Part shown: piece after piece, positions 22,640 through 34,429 of the stretch | Position numbering within the stretch: the first letter of the stretch is position 1 | Layout: every line of letters begins with the position of its first letter | Assembly: GCA_029204225.1 (NCBI GenBank) | Contig: CM055093.1 | Span: 28,245,566 to 28,309,565, forward strand | Direction: 5' to 3' | DNA length: 64,000 nucleotides | Source: Diphasiastrum complanatum | Lineage: Eukaryota > Streptophyta > Lycopodiopsida > Lycopodiales > Lycopodiaceae | Translations under genes and position numbers: made by a program | The notes under the pieces: model-generated | What the model was told of the DNA's origin: nothing | The model's database searches: none | What the model saw: the letters and a program-made list of their open reading frames with translations, nothing else

Positions 22640-23600
22640 GCTTAAAGCGCGAGCTATTCTATGATTGACCACTTGGATGTTTGACACGTGTTGAAATCTC
22701 CGATGCTCAGACGTGGCAGGATCTGAACGTACATGACGCAATCCAACGGTCCTGGCTCCAAACTGCTTCGTGTCATTAATATATGAGAATGGCCGTTTCT
22801 TAACCACATCACGTCACACAATCCATGGTTTTTACCCAATGAGTCTAGAGCCATGTGACCGGCAGGTGCCGGGATGCAAACATTCTAACGAACCCTATCA
22901 CTAGTTCGACCGGCAGGTGCCGTTTCTACTTAACTGGCCTATGCGTAGCAAATTTTAAGAGAGACTGAATTATTGCGGGCCACATTATAGTATGAGATAA
23001 AATTGAAACACTTTGAGAGTTTACAAACTTTGAAGCAAAATTAGGGTTTTAGAGCTAAAAAATTTGGGAGGAGCATATTTTGCACCACGAATGACTTGTT
23101 GCAACAACGGTACGTGTGATATCACCATCTCTCCAAGATGGTATCATATTCCTCATCCTTAGATCTTCGGGAGCCCATCAATGTCATTACAGTGGTGATT
23201 CGGAATATGCTCCTCCAAAAAATCGAGAAAAAAATTTATATCGAGGAAAAGTAATGAGATGGATTTATTCTGTGACGTGAAAAAGAAAAAGAAAAAACAA
23301 AATAAGAGAAAAGAAAAAGAAGAACATATAATCATGCATATGTATATATTGAATATGTTAGGCGATTTTATGACACCTAAAACAGGTTAATCTATGGAGA
23401 AATAACCAGTTATAATGTTAAGATGGTGAAAAAAGTATCGCCAATTGTTGACAGTTAAGGGGCCCTAGCCCTCCCACAAAGAGGCTAGTTGATGTAGTGG
23501 CCTTAGAACCAACCTTTTATATTTATAGTATTTTTTCGATTATTATGGACAATGTCAACACTTTTGATGTACTCATAATTTTCCTAAAAATTTGTATTTT
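22640..23600. other. Upstream region of NECAP-like gene, no gene seen
   Basis: It holds two copies of a GC-rich palindromic word, CGACCGGCAGGTGCCG-like, at about 22856-22872 and 22907-22922; the rest is AT-rich spacer. Confidence 0.5.
22770..22800 (-). promoter_or_regulatory. Possible TATA box of the NECAP-like gene
   Basis: On the minus strand CATATATTAATG lies about 430 bp upstream of the ATG and about 160 bp upstream of the CT repeat. It would place the start of transcription near 22750. It is supported by sequence similarity only. Confidence 0.4.
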
Positions 23601-23609
23601 TATTCAATG

Positions 23610-23988
23610 ATGACCCAATATCCTGGAATAGCCAAAAGTAGAATACATTGCTGCCACAAATATTGCCAAAGAGGCAATTTGGCTCAGAAATCTACTTGCA
23701 AACATCAACCTTACTTAATAACAACTTATTGTTATTTATTGTGATAATCAAAGCACAATTGCACTATATCTGAATTTGATATTTCATTCTCGAAGTAAGC
23801 ATAATAAAATCAAATACCACTATATAAGGGAGTATGTGCAGAGCAAGGAAGTTTCACTTATTTTTTATAGGATAGAGTTTATGGTAGCAGACTATTTCAC
23901 CAAAATACTATTGAAAGACAATTATATCATATTTAATAATATTTGAAATCTATAGATAAAAAATCTCAGGATCCACATTAAGAAAGAG
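23610..23988 (+). mobile_element. Copia RNase H tail (fragment)
   Basis: Plus-strand frames with small breaks encode VEYIAAT, KEAIWLRNLL, YCDNQSTIALYLN, FHSRSKHNKIKYHYIRE and ADYFTKILL, the C-terminal RNase H domain of copia elements. It ends at a short purine run (AAGAAAGAG) before an LTR-like TGTTGGATTGC. Confidence 0.82.
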
Positions 23989-24600
23989 TGTTGGATTGCA
24001 AAGATCAAGTAAAAATCCACTTGTTAATGTGTTTCCTGCAAGTGTAAATACTTGAAAATTTTGTGAATTATAAGTTTTGAATAGAAGATCGAAACTCAGA
24101 ATTGAAATCCATTTGATCCTCAAAATCGAGATTATTTTTTATTTGTAGCTTGGATCGACAGATTGAATCGACTCAAACTATATTTCATCCCTTAGATCAA
24201 AATCATAAGTTCGACCCATGTGTTTATTTCAATGTTGTGTCTATTTTTAACCCAAGTTGTGATTTCATTTCGATCCAAGAATATGACATTGACAACTATG
24301 TACTATGTACATAGAGGTTAAGCTTCAAAGCGGCGATTATCTAATATAGGACCGGTAAGATAGTGGTAGTTAATCATTTGTAACCATCTATTATTACTTA
24401 CGACTAGTATATCACTATTATAAAGACGAGACAACTGCACTTTAATTTTCAAGGCCAATGGAAGGTGGACATAGTAGATTATCTTTTCAAGATCAGTTTA
24501 GCTGAAATTAAAGTACTCAATTCTAGTCTCATATCACTGATTACATTTTCATTTCTAGTATTTATGCAATTACATTTTTGTTTCATCTTTCTTTCTTGTT
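23989..24600 (+). repeat. Probable Copia 3' LTR (end not placed)
   Basis: It starts TGTTGGATTGC right after the RNase H tail and a purine-rich tract. There is no partner LTR in the window, so the end coordinate is a guess. Confidence 0.45.
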
Positions 24601-26080
24601 GAGTGCCACATTACAAATCCTTGGATAGGTTCTCATTCCACGACCAGTCCATCATCACTCTCTCTATTTAATTCTAATTATTAAAATGATTTTAGGGTGA
24701 CATCTTTGAATATACAATATTTTTTTGACAAGGTTAAGACAACGAGCATTATAGCTATATCAATGGAGAGAGGGAGTGGATTGTTGTCATCTCTAAGCAA
24801 AGCCATGATTTTACACTTCAAAATTTCATCAATAGCCGAGCAATACCCAATCAAATTTCAACACTGGTGGGTTTGATATACTTTCCAAGTTAGCTTATTC
24901 TAAACTTCGTCTTGACATGGTAGCTTGGTGGCCCGACTCTACTAAAAGGGTGATGGAGGCCTTCAAAGTTTCAAGTTGCAAGCATGCCATGCCTAGGTTC
25001 TAGAACTAGCATCAATCCAATAACAAAAGCCACATTATCACACAAACAACTACATTAGATGAGGCTAAGCATTACAATGCCATGTCAAGCGCACCGAAGA
25101 ATATTTAATGGCATTTTTTTTCTTTTGTATAGTGCCATCGCAATCAAGACAAAAAAAACGTACTCTCCAAATTTTGTCTTCACAACATCCTAGCTCCCAA
25201 CATTAAGAAAACAAGTTTTTGTTGTTGTTGTTGTTGCAATTGTGGCAGCCACTTCAATGGCAAGTCATGATATAAGATGATGCTAGAGACAAAAAAAAAC
25301 AAAAAAAAACAACAAAGGTGCATGTCCCAATCCAATCGCACATTGGGAACCCAAGTTGTCCTACTAGGCTCTTTGGGTGGTATGGTGGCGCTTTTGAGTG
25401 GAACTAGCTCATCTAGCCAATTCCACTCCACATTGATCCTATTGATTCTAGCATGTGCAGGCCTGACTAGAAAAGACAACCACTATAGGCTCTAGAAAGT
25501 AAACAACATGTGGTTTTGAGAACAGACAATCAGATTTGCTTGAGAATTCAAAAACATAAAATGGGCCCCACCAATCTTTCAACAACAATGTTCGCTCCTT
25601 CAACAACCATTGAAAAATTGGCCATAAATAACATTTGACATGTAGACTACCATTCACATTGAAGGGCTTCTCATATTTTTAAGTTTCATACGACATGTAG
25701 CTACCTTGCAATTAAAAAATGTTTGAAAATTTCAACCTTTCCAAACAAATCTCTTGTATTTATAAAGGAGATTTTTGAAATAATGATCTCTTATGGAATT
25801 TGACATTTAAAATGTACCTTTCAAGTATTTTATGTTTTTCTTTAAAACATAAACCTATCTTTGACATGCATTCCTTCTTGCAAATAGAAAGGCAAGTAGT
25901 TCTTTGAGATGCATTGCAACCTCCATCCATTTCCAGGTGGCAAGGCTTAAAACCATATATAATGCTCACCATGATGACAAGTAAGAGACTTGGACTAGGC
26001 AATATTAATAGGTACTCGTAGTAGTATTGTGTTGTCTTGTATTTGCATGAAATTGTAGTGCTTGCGATCTTTTTGTCAAC
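24601..26080. other. Intergenic and LRR gene upstream region
   Basis: No recognised genes. Short ORFs at 25180-25479 and 25760-26002 (minus) have no domains I know. Confidence 0.45.
25955..25962 (+). promoter_or_regulatory. TATA box candidate of LRR gene
   Basis: TATATAAT lies 119 bp upstream of the ATG at 26081, giving a plausible short 5' leader. Confidence 0.5.
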
Positions 26081-27430
26081 ATGGAATCATTTCCACGAAC
26101 AAATCATCTGTGGGTGTTGTTTGGATTGCTCAGCTATCTTATTGTTACTCTTACTACCAATACAACGGATGCAACAACAAAGGCTCCAACTTGTGTGACC
26201 CAAGATCGACTTGCTCTCCTACAGTTCAAGTCCAAGTTGAAGGAGTCCAAGTGCTTGCAGTTGTGGGAGGGCACGGAATGTTGCACTTGGCCAGCAATAA
26301 CATGTGACACCAAAAATGGTCGTGTCACTCAACTTTCAATATCCAATTGTAGCTTGAGCGGCAACATTTCACCATCATTGGCTAGCTTGTCACACCTCCA
26401 ATCGCTTGATCTCCAAATAAATTACCTCACGGGCTTCCTCCCAAAGGAGCTAGGTAATCTCCCACAACTTCAAAATCTCAATCTACAAAAGAATGAATTG
26501 ATTGGAAGCATTCCTTCGACCTTGGGCAATCTCTTTCGCCTCAAGCTTCTAAATCTTGGATCAAACCATCTCAGTGGGCAAATTCCTGGAGATCTTGGCA
26601 AACTAAGCGAGCTCATCCAACTAGATCTCTACAACAATATGTTAACAGGCATGATCCCGATAGAGTTGAAAAATCTCTTGCAACTTCATGTCTTGGATCT
26701 ATCAATGAATTCCTTGCATGGGGCCATACCTGCGTCACTAGGCAATCTTCACCGCCTCGCATATTTGTCTCTTGACAACAATTTTCTTAGTGGCCAAATT
26801 CCCATAGAGCTTGGCAAGCTAAGAAATCTCAACTCACTTAGTCTCTCAAATAATAGTCTTAGTGGCCCTTTTCCTAAAATATTGTGTATCCTTCCGAGTA
26901 TCCTAATATTGGATCTACAAAGAAACAAACTCGATGGGTATCTACCCCCCACTCTTGGAAATATGAAGCGACTAATTGAGCTCAACCTCTCTTCCAACAA
27001 ACTCAAGGGGCCTATTCCTATGTCTTTAGGAGCACTCTCCAACTTGGTTCTCCTCAATCTTGGAAGCAACTTGCTAAGTGGGACTATTCCAATATCTCTT
27101 AGCCTTCTTTCCAACCTTAGGTTCTTGCTTTTAAACAAAAATGCTCTCACTGGATCCATTCCAAATTTATTCTTCACATCACTTCCAACATCGTCACAAC
27201 CATCTCTTGCTAACAACCATCTTCAACTTTTGGATCTTTCAGAAAATCAACTACGTGGCAAAATTCCAAAGGATATATTACAACTACCACAACTAGCCAC
27301 CTTCAACGTTTCCTACAATGAGCTATTTGGATCCATTCCTCAAGATCCCCTTGTAAAGAAGTTTCCAAGATCCTCATATGAAGGAAACAAAGGCCTTTGT
27401 GGCCCTCCTCTCTCAATTTCATGCACATAA
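26081..27430 (+). CDS. Secreted leucine-rich-repeat protein (DRT100/PGIP-like)
   Basis: An intact single-exon gene encodes 449 residues. Residues about 1-30 form a hydrophobic signal peptide (WVLFGLLSYLIVTL). An N-terminal LRR cap follows with DRLALLQFKSKL and CCTWPAITCD. About a dozen 24-residue plant-type repeats with LxxLxLxxNxLxGxIP spacing occupy residues about 85-415 (for example LDLSMNSLHGAIPASLGNL). The cysteine cap NKGLCGPPLSISC ends the protein. No transmembrane segment or kinase follows, so it should be apoplastic. Proteins of this shape act in wall binding, pectinase inhibition or pathogen perception; which applies here is not visible. ATG at 26081 is chosen because it gives a full signal peptide. 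AATAAA lies at 27631. Confidence 0.94.
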   Translation: MESFPRTNHLWVLFGLLSYLIVTLTTNTTDATTKAPTCVTQDRLALLQFKSKLKESKCLQLWEGTECCTWPAITCDTKNGRVTQLSISNCSLSGNISPSLASLSHLQSLDLQINYLTGFLPKELGNLPQLQNLNLQKNELIGSIPSTLGNLFRLKLLNLGSNHLSGQIPGDLGKLSELIQLDLYNNMLTGMIPIELKNLLQLHVLDLSMNSLHGAIPASLGNLHRLAYLSLDNNFLSGQIPIELGKLRNLNSLSLSNNSLSGPFPKILCILPSILILDLQRNKLDGYLPPTLGNMKRLIELNLSSNKLKGPIPMSLGALSNLVLLNLGSNLLSGTIPISLSLLSNLRFLLLNKNALTGSIPNLFFTSLPTSSQPSLANNHLQLLDLSENQLRGKIPKDILQLPQLATFNVSYNELFGSIPQDPLVKKFPRSSYEGNKGLCGPPLSISCT

Positions 27431-27630
27431 AGCGTACTTATTGACCACTTCTAAGTTCAATCAATGTTGGACTTCATTTCATTTCATGCTTCTATTCTAA
27501 GCAATGGTAGGCATTTGCAAGGTTTAATATTATTGAGCTGCAAAAGTGTTCTTCAAATCTAATTTTGGATGACACCCATAAACTTTTGAGCACATGTAGG
27601 CATTTATTTTAAGTTATTGTATGTCATATC

Positions 27631-27636
27631 AATAAA
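27631..27636 (+). terminator. Possible poly(A) signal of LRR gene
   Basis: AATAAA lies 200 bp after the stop codon, a usual distance for a plant 3' UTR. Confidence 0.4.
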
Positions 27637-27734
27637 TTGTCATTTGAAAATTGATTGTATCATAATTGTTTGATTAATTTAAGCTTAAAAAACTTTACTT
27701 GATCAAGTCATAAAAGGTTATGATAAGTTATGAC

Positions 27735-27768
<34 letters not shown>
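27735..27768. repeat. (GT)n microsatellite
   Basis: About 17 GT units read directly. Confidence 0.97.
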
Positions 27769-27770
<2 letters not shown>

Positions 27771-27825
27771 CATTTGTACTCATTTGACATTCTCAATTCC
27801 AAGAGGAGACTCTACCGGTTTCACA

Positions 27826-27981
<156 letters not shown>

Positions 27982-28023
27982 TGCTATGCAGGTTGAGGCA
28001 AGGTTGCCGCTCCTAGCAAAATG

Positions 28024-28526
28024 ACGAGTCCTAAAAGCTATTTTCGAAACATGTTCTGACTTTATACGAACTTGATGATATCCTGATCTGAGGTCTATTT
28101 TACTGAAAAACTTAACCCTGTCGAGTTGATCAAACAACTCGTCTGCCCGAGGCATAGGGTACTTATTCTTAATTGTGACTCTATTGAGGGCTCTGTAATC
28201 TACGCAAAGACGCATAGACCCCTCTTTCTTTTTCACCAATAGGACTGGTGAGGCCCATGGTGAACTACTGGTCTGAATTTGGCCTTTCCCAAGATAATCT
28301 GTTAACTGCCTAGTTATTTCTTCATCCTTTGTTCGGCTGACCCGATACGGAGGTTTAGAAACAGGTGTTGTACCTGGTACTAGGTTTATTACATGATCTA
28401 GCTCTCTGCTAGGTGGTAAACCATGTGGCAAATCTTCAGGAAAAACATCTTTAAAGTTAAAGTTTCTAATTTACTGATTTTCTGTTGTATAGAACTGGAA
28501 ATAGAAACTTCAGGAATAAACTGTTG
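28024..28526 (-). mobile_element. Gypsy RT fragment nearly identical to element 2
   Basis: The minus-strand frame from 28431 encodes [19 protein letters not shown] and [20 protein letters not shown] and matches element 2 residues almost one for one until AFRTRH, where it breaks. The matching nucleotide stretch in element 2 is about 15030-15535. The fragment ends near the CT microsatellite on one side and at a CAGTTTATTCC word on the other. It lacks LTRs. Confidence 0.92.
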
Positions 28527-28984
28527 TGAGGAGCTTGGTGATCATGGAGCTAAAGAGGGTGGAGAAAGTACAAAGGGTAGTTCTAAGCTGGGATCTTAAA
28601 ATATAAAATTTAAAGCATAAGTCTAAGAATGATGTTTTCTAAGTTCAAACTTTTTCTTTTAAAGCGTGTAATTTATGAAACTTTAAAAAAAAAACAAATA
28701 ACCACAAGGAGAAAGTTGAAAACTTTGGAAGAGGAGGTGAATGTGAACTCCTCTCCTTGTACTTTCTATAGGTACAAATGGGAGAAGTGTATAGCCCTCT
28801 CTCCTCTCTCCTCCCCCTTTCCTTGATTCATGCCTTTTAAAACAATAATAAAAGTTGGAGATAAAATCTTCAAAGGAGAAAGTTCCTTCTCCCATTGCCA
28901 TCTTGTCCTTGTTGTACTTGCATCTTGTACTATGGTAGAGAGCTAGCCATAGTAGATCTAGAAGGTCATGTGGTTTGGAGGTGA

Positions 28985-29449
28985 GCTTGAACTTAGGGAG
29001 TAGGCTTGACCAAAGAGGACACCTGTGGAGCATAGACCACTCAACCAACATGAAGAGGCTACTCAATACCCTAACCACTTCACCCCCAAGCCACAATGAA
29101 TGAACACAAGACAGGAGAGGAAACCTGACTCAAGAATCTGAAATTTCAATAGGGAGATGGGAGAGTTTCCATGATATGTATTCTCTCCAAGAGGAGAGAA
29201 TATTCCCCTTATGAGCCCCATGCAACCTATATTAAGCTATTGACCTCCTATTCTTGCATTATAGCAGTCAATCACCATGCAAGTGCTCCTATGTCCAATT
29301 ATAGGTCTGGGCCCTCATATGATTATTAATTACTTTATCGACCATGCCCGGAATGATGCAGCATAACTAATAACCACATACACCTGGAGTGACCAGCTAT
29401 CCACATCAGGAATTATTCTGATTCCCTTATACAAGACATGGACATAACA
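28985..29449 (-). repeat. Probable Gypsy 3' LTR (inner end uncertain)
   Basis: On the minus strand, TGTTATGTCCATG follows the polypurine run CAAGGGGGGAAGAA (29450-29463), which itself follows the integrase end at 29506. That is the expected PPT-LTR order. The far end is not identified; sequence to 28527 may also belong to it. Confidence 0.55.
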
Positions 29450-30400
29450 TTCTTCCCCCCTTGAACCACTTATATCTCTAGAAGCGAAACTAGGGAAGTT
29501 CTTCTTTATGCTTTACATGAAACACTGGGTGAGCTGTAGTCTTGTCCTGAAGATCTAGTTCGTAAGCTAACAAACCAATTTTCTCTATAATCCAAAATAG
29601 TCCACAATATTTGGTAGACAATTTTTAATGCTTCCCCGTACGCAGTCTTAGAATTTTTAGAAATTCTAAGATATACCCAATCATCAACTTTAAAGCCTCT
29701 GGGAGACCTCTTGAGATCGACATAGTGCTTAGCTCTATCCTGAGGACTCCGGATACAATCGCGGGCCACTTGCAACATTTCATGCATATCATGCAAGAAA
29801 TCCGCAATTGTTTGGATCTTAACATAATTCGTCTCCACATTTACCAGAGATCAAAGTTGAAAATCGTACATCAGCATAAACGGACTATAACCAGTAGCAG
29901 AATGTTTCCTACTGCTATAAGCAAACTTAATCAAAAGAATGTAATCTTCTCACTGAGATTGCCTGTGAGACACATCTGTTTTTAACATATCCTCCATAGT
30001 TTGATTAGGTCTCTCAGTCTGGCCATTTGATTCAGGATGATCAATAGAACTAAAACTAAACGAGGTTTCAAGCTTATGGAATATAGCTGATCAAAAGTGA
30101 CTTGTAAATATAGAATCTCTATCACTAACTATATCACTTGGCAGTCCATAAAGCCTAAATAATCTTTCCACAAAGATCTGGGCTAAATCTGAAGCCTTAG
30201 CAGTTGACTTGACTGGTATAAAAGTATCTAGCTTTGTCAACCTGTTCACCACAACCCAAATAGAATCATTTTGGCATTGGGTCCTTGGAAGTCCAACCAC
30301 AAAATCCATAGATATACTTTCCCATCACTTCTGAGGGATATCTAGGGAATGTAACAAACCTCCAGTCTTCAAGCGTTCAACTAACTAACAAGGTCTACAT
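29450..30400 (-). mobile_element. Gypsy integrase fragment with PPT
   Basis: On the minus strand, 30309-30091 encodes [18 protein letters not shown] and LPSDIVSDRDSIF (first and second catalytic D). Block 29838-29506 encodes the integrase C-terminal part (RDCIRSPQDRAKHYVDLKR, DDWVYLRISKNSKT). The frame is broken between about 29840 and 30090. It belongs to the same family as element 3. The fragment stops near 30400 where a Copia begins. Confidence 0.88.
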
Positions 30401-30416
30401 TTAACCACTCGGCCAT

Positions 30417-31323
30417 GTGTCCGAAGCCCAGACATCCAAAGAAGTTTGGGACATTTTGAGCACATTATGTGAAGTGAGAGATATAACTTCCAAGCTACAT
30501 CTCAGGAAGAAATTTTACTCCCTCAAGATGGTGAATGGTGATTCCCTACAGAATCACATCAACCAATTCAAGAACCTACTGAAGCAAATGGCCACTATCG
30601 GATCTGTCATAGACGATCAAGACGCAGTGATGCAACTGCTTACAAGCTTGCCAAGCTCATACGAGAGCTGGGTGATGATCATCACGACACATCCAAAGCT
30701 GACTCTTCAAGAGTCATCACAATGTTGTTGCAGGAAGACACGCGAAGGAACGAAGCCTCTAGTTCCTCAGCTAATTCTCACACTTTGTACATCAACAAGA
30801 GCATGACTAAGCAGAAGAAGAAGAAAGGCCCGAAGCAATCAAAGCAAGACCAAAAAGCAGCACAACACAAAGAAAAGTCGAATCTACAGACAAAGAAGGA
30901 GCTATTTTGCAGATACTGCAAGAGAAACAACCACAAGATTCAAGACTGCTGGATACTACAAGCAAAGAACAACAACAAGGGACAGTTGAACCAAGTGGCC
31001 AATGCAGCTATAGAAGCTCCACAGCCCATTCAAGAAGCGGATCATGATACCTTCATGACCAGCCATCAAAGAGCATCCAACGATAGTTCTTGGTTCCTGG
31101 ATTTCGGTGCCACTCAACATATGACCAGACTCATTGTCTGTTCGAGTCCTATACATCCTACAGTACCAACAAATACGTTCACCTTGGCGATAATAGTACA
31201 CAAGCTATTAAAGGTGAAGGTACAGTGAGATTGAGCTTTGCAAATGATCAATCTAAGCTACTTTCTAAAGTCTTGTATGTACCTAACTTATCTACAAATC
31301 TGCTCTCTATAAGCAGTACCTAA
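30417..31323 (+). pseudogene. Copia gag, zinc knuckle and protease (broken)
   Basis: Gag carries KEVWDILSTLCEVRD and LLTSLPSSYESWVM. After a frameshift near 30720, a lysine-rich stretch leads to the knuckle CRYCKRNNHKIQDC and a protease motif WFLDFGATQHMT, where the usual D-S-G reads D-F-G. Another shift follows before NLLSIS. Confidence 0.86.
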
Positions 31324-31391
31324 CTTATCTACGAATCTGCTCTCTATAAGCAATACCTAACTTATCTACAAATCTGCTCTCTGTAAGCAGA
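31281..31391 (+). repeat. 37-bp tandem triplication in Copia coding sequence
   Basis: Three near-identical 37-bp units begin ACCTAACTTATCTAC at 31281, 31318 and 31355, differing at only a few sites. The unit encodes the NLxTNLLSIS segment after the protease; 37 is not a multiple of three, so each copy shifts the frame. Confidence 0.93.
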
Positions 31392-31581
31392 ATCACATAT
31401 CTAGGACATAAAGTAGAATTTGAATGTGATCAGTGCAAAGTAATTGATAGGACAAGCAAGATCCTAGCACTCGGAAAGAGGCATGGATACTTGTATAGAT
31501 TAAGTCACTGCTTCTAGTCAGGCACTTAGTACTTCTATTTAAGCAAATAAAAGTTTACTTTGGCATTATAGACTTGGTCAC

Positions 31582-32055
31582 TTGAATCATGCTGCTGTAC
31601 AACAAATGTCCAAATATTTTATTGTTCTTGATCTAGACTATCCTAGTAATAAAGTCGAATTACCTGTCTGTCAAGACTATCTAATTGGTAAACATACTAG
31701 GAAACCATTTAGATCAAGCCATCAACATACTGCTAAAGGATTGTTAGATGTTGTGCATTCAGATATTTGTGGCCCGATGAAGAATCCTTCTCTGAAGGAT
31801 GCAAAGTATTTTATAACTTTTATTGATGAATTTTTCAGAAGAACTACGGCGTACTTTATCAAGAAGAAATCAAAAGCCTTTAATTGCTTTAGAATCTTCA
31901 AGGAGTGTGCAGAAAAAGAAACTGGAAGGACGATCAAGGCCCTGAGGTCTGACAATGGTGGAGAGTACATCTCTACTGAATTAAGGAGTACTGTCAGAGC
32001 CAAGGCATTGAGCAGCAAGTCATCACTCCTTATAGTCCTCAGTCTAATGGTTTAG
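31582..32055 (+). pseudogene. Copia integrase part
   Basis: It encodes LLDVVHSDICGPMKNPS, FITFIDEFFRRTTAYF and ALRSDNGGEYISTEL. It shares this segment with the Copia at 63.08 kb, so both belong to one family. A frame break near 31985 precedes the PQSNGL motif. Confidence 0.88.
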
Positions 32056-32132
32056 CCGAGAGGAAGAACCGCCCACTATTCGACAGCGAATCAGACGAAG
32101 ATTTTGTTGCTACCCAGGAACAAGTCCCAGGA

Positions 32133-32640
32133 GTGGTTCATCAGTCGATTCCTCCTAGAAGATCAAGTCGAGTGTGCACACAACCCACAAGCTATACTCT
32201 TGAGTCTGCATGTCTCTTGATACAAGAACCGACAACAGTTGAAGAGGCACTTAGCCAACCAGACTCTAATCCCTGGAGAGAAGCCATGGACAGAGAGTAT
32301 TCCTCTCTGATCAAGAGCCAGACATGGTCATTAGTCGAAGCTCCTATTGGATGCAATATCATTGATTACAAATGGATCTTCAAGATCAAGTACAATGCCA
32401 ATGGAGAGATTGATCGAAGGAAGACAAGACTGGTAGCACGAGGATTCACTCAGATCTCCAATATTGACTACAGTGAGACTTTTAGTCTAGTAGTCAAGCA
32501 TTTATCGATCTGAGCCCTCCTATCATATGTTGCAACTGCCGACCTCGAGGTGCATCAACTTGATGTGCAAACAACTTATCTGAATGGAGCTATACAAGAA
32601 GACATCTACATGATCCAACCGAAGGATATGTTCTGAGGAA
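32133..32640 (+). pseudogene. Copia RT N-terminal part
   Basis: It encodes EEALSQPDSNPWREAMDREY, the YKWIFKIKYNANGEIDRRK segment and ARGFTQISNIDYSETF, then decays after about 32513. The FVDD region is absent. Confidence 0.86.
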
Positions 32641-32930
32641 CCAATGGAGCACTACAACGCTAGCCAAAGTAGTTCTGGCAACTCACTCATTGTCAATCTA
32701 GAGCTTTGCTTCATGCATTAACTTACACATTAACCTACGGTGTTCAACATGCATATCCTAATTTCTTGTTCAAGCAAGGGAATGAACCTTCTTAAGTAGC
32801 CAACTTGTCCAAGAAATAGTCTAAGCAAGTCTCTGTCTTGTATGCTTCTAAGAAAATTTCAGAGAATAATAATTCTTTTTCCACGAGTTGATATCTCCTT
32901 CTCCCTAGCAACGGCACCAAAATTCAACTT
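32641..32930 (-). mobile_element. Tat/Athila-type Gypsy leader and PBS
   Basis: On the minus strand TGGTGCCGTTGC (32919-32908) with flanking GCTAGGGA resembles the PBS region of Tat/Athila Gypsy elements (TGGCGCC-GTTGCC type). Sequence below it to about 32640 would be leader. The LTR would lie above 32920, but its ends are not resolved. Confidence 0.55.
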
Positions 32931-34429
32931 ATGTCGTAGCTCACTGAATTGGATTTTTAATTATCTAATGTAGTATATTAGATGTCGTTCCCCAAATAGA
33001 GAGATTTAGAGATATTAAAGTCATGAAAGTACCATCCTGTAAAAGATATAAACTGGTTATCAAAAGATATTTGATAAAGGCAAATAGCACAACCTTTATA
33101 TTTCAAATACTAATTTCACCTTTTTTTGATAATGCTCTGGAACTAATTCTCTCCATACATCAACTATGTATGATCATTGCTGGATCGAGTGATTATAAAA
33201 TCAACTACACATACCGCATGATTAATTAGAGGTTTCTCAAGATGAAGTCTGCAATTATGGCTCGCTAGTTAAGCAATACTTGCAAATGACTTGAAAAATC
33301 AAACATCTCCTCTCATTCTATCTCTCAAAATCTAACAAAATTCATAATGATACTAGTGTAATTTAATCACATGTATACTTTAGCACAATTTGGACTCGAA
33401 CAGTCTCAAACTATTATCAATCTAGCATTACATAACATTCATCATTTATTGGTACAGAGTTTACAGACAATGTAATCTCTAAAAAAATGGTCAACAACAT
33501 ATACATTCATTCATTCATAGAGCAATCATCAACAGTTCACTCCAAAATATAGGCACAAGAGTATTTGCTCATCAAACTATTCTTATAAAAAATTGTCAAT
33601 TACATGGTCTCTTTATAGTCTCGTGACTGTAATTGTCATAACTGTTTAACTATCAAATTCTATTAAAATCCAGTGGAAATTTGATCTAGTAGAAATCTGA
33701 TCTAGATTGATTCTATACTTAAACTCCAAAATACTGAAATACTATAAAGCTATAGAAAATTAGTTGTATAAAACTCAAAGTTTGCAATAATAAAAGCCAA
33801 AAAACTATAATGTGACTAAAATAAGCCGTCCCATGATTTATGGGAACAGGATAGCAACCTGAAAAGTAACTTTCTTAACTTTAAGTTTTGAGGTCAGAAC
33901 TTGAATAAGGGAGTAAGAATGTCATGACCATGACTAATATCGGATTAATTATCTCGTTAGGAAGTCAGTAGGCCTACCTCGACCCATAATTTAATTATGA
34001 CTATGAGGGGTTTGGGGCAATTATGACTATGAGGGGTTTGGGGCTGTCATATCTATATGGTCATAATTAATTGTTGGAGGTCTAAACTCGAGATGGTGGA
34101 TTTTTATAGGTCTATTAGTGACACATAGGAAAACTGAATGATGTGGCCTTGTTAGGCTGTAAAGGTATCCCATGAGGTGTCATAGTGCACTACTAGTGGT
34201 GCATGGGCCTTGGAGGATATAAATATACCCATTGGGCTCTCACTAGTGTATGTTTGATTTGATAATTAGTAGCTACATGCTACCGGTGTGATTCCTCCTT
34301 CCCTTGCGAGATTGATCCATAGCTTGGGGGCTAGATCTGTTTGATCTAGGTTTGGTTGGGTTGGTTTGTCCACCATCTAATTCTCTTGTGTTCTTTTGTT
34401 GCGGCTTGCCTCACATTGTATCAAAATGA
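32931..34429. other. AT-rich spacer, possible old LTR sequence
   Basis: No gene seen. Part may be the LTR belonging to the PBS at 32.91 kb. A short direct duplication (ATTATGACTATGAGGGG) lies at about 33994-34045. Confidence 0.45.

Larger units (their letters stand above)
30405..32640 (+). mobile_element. Ty1/copia fragment, decayed and internally deleted
   Basis: Plus-strand order is gag (30417-30806), knuckle and protease (30722-31323), GAG-pre-integrase and integrase (31560-32060), then RT (32200-32640). The integrase C-terminal half and linker are largely missing: PQSNGLAERKNRP-type sequence jumps to the pre-RT linker near 32080. Frameshifts and a tandem triplication at 31281-31391 break the frame. 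RT stops before its active site. No LTRs seen. Confidence 0.9.

Noticed and set aside
26749-27216. 155-aa ORF opposite the LRR gene
   Set aside because: It is the antisense shadow of the leucine-rich repeats and has no domain of its own.
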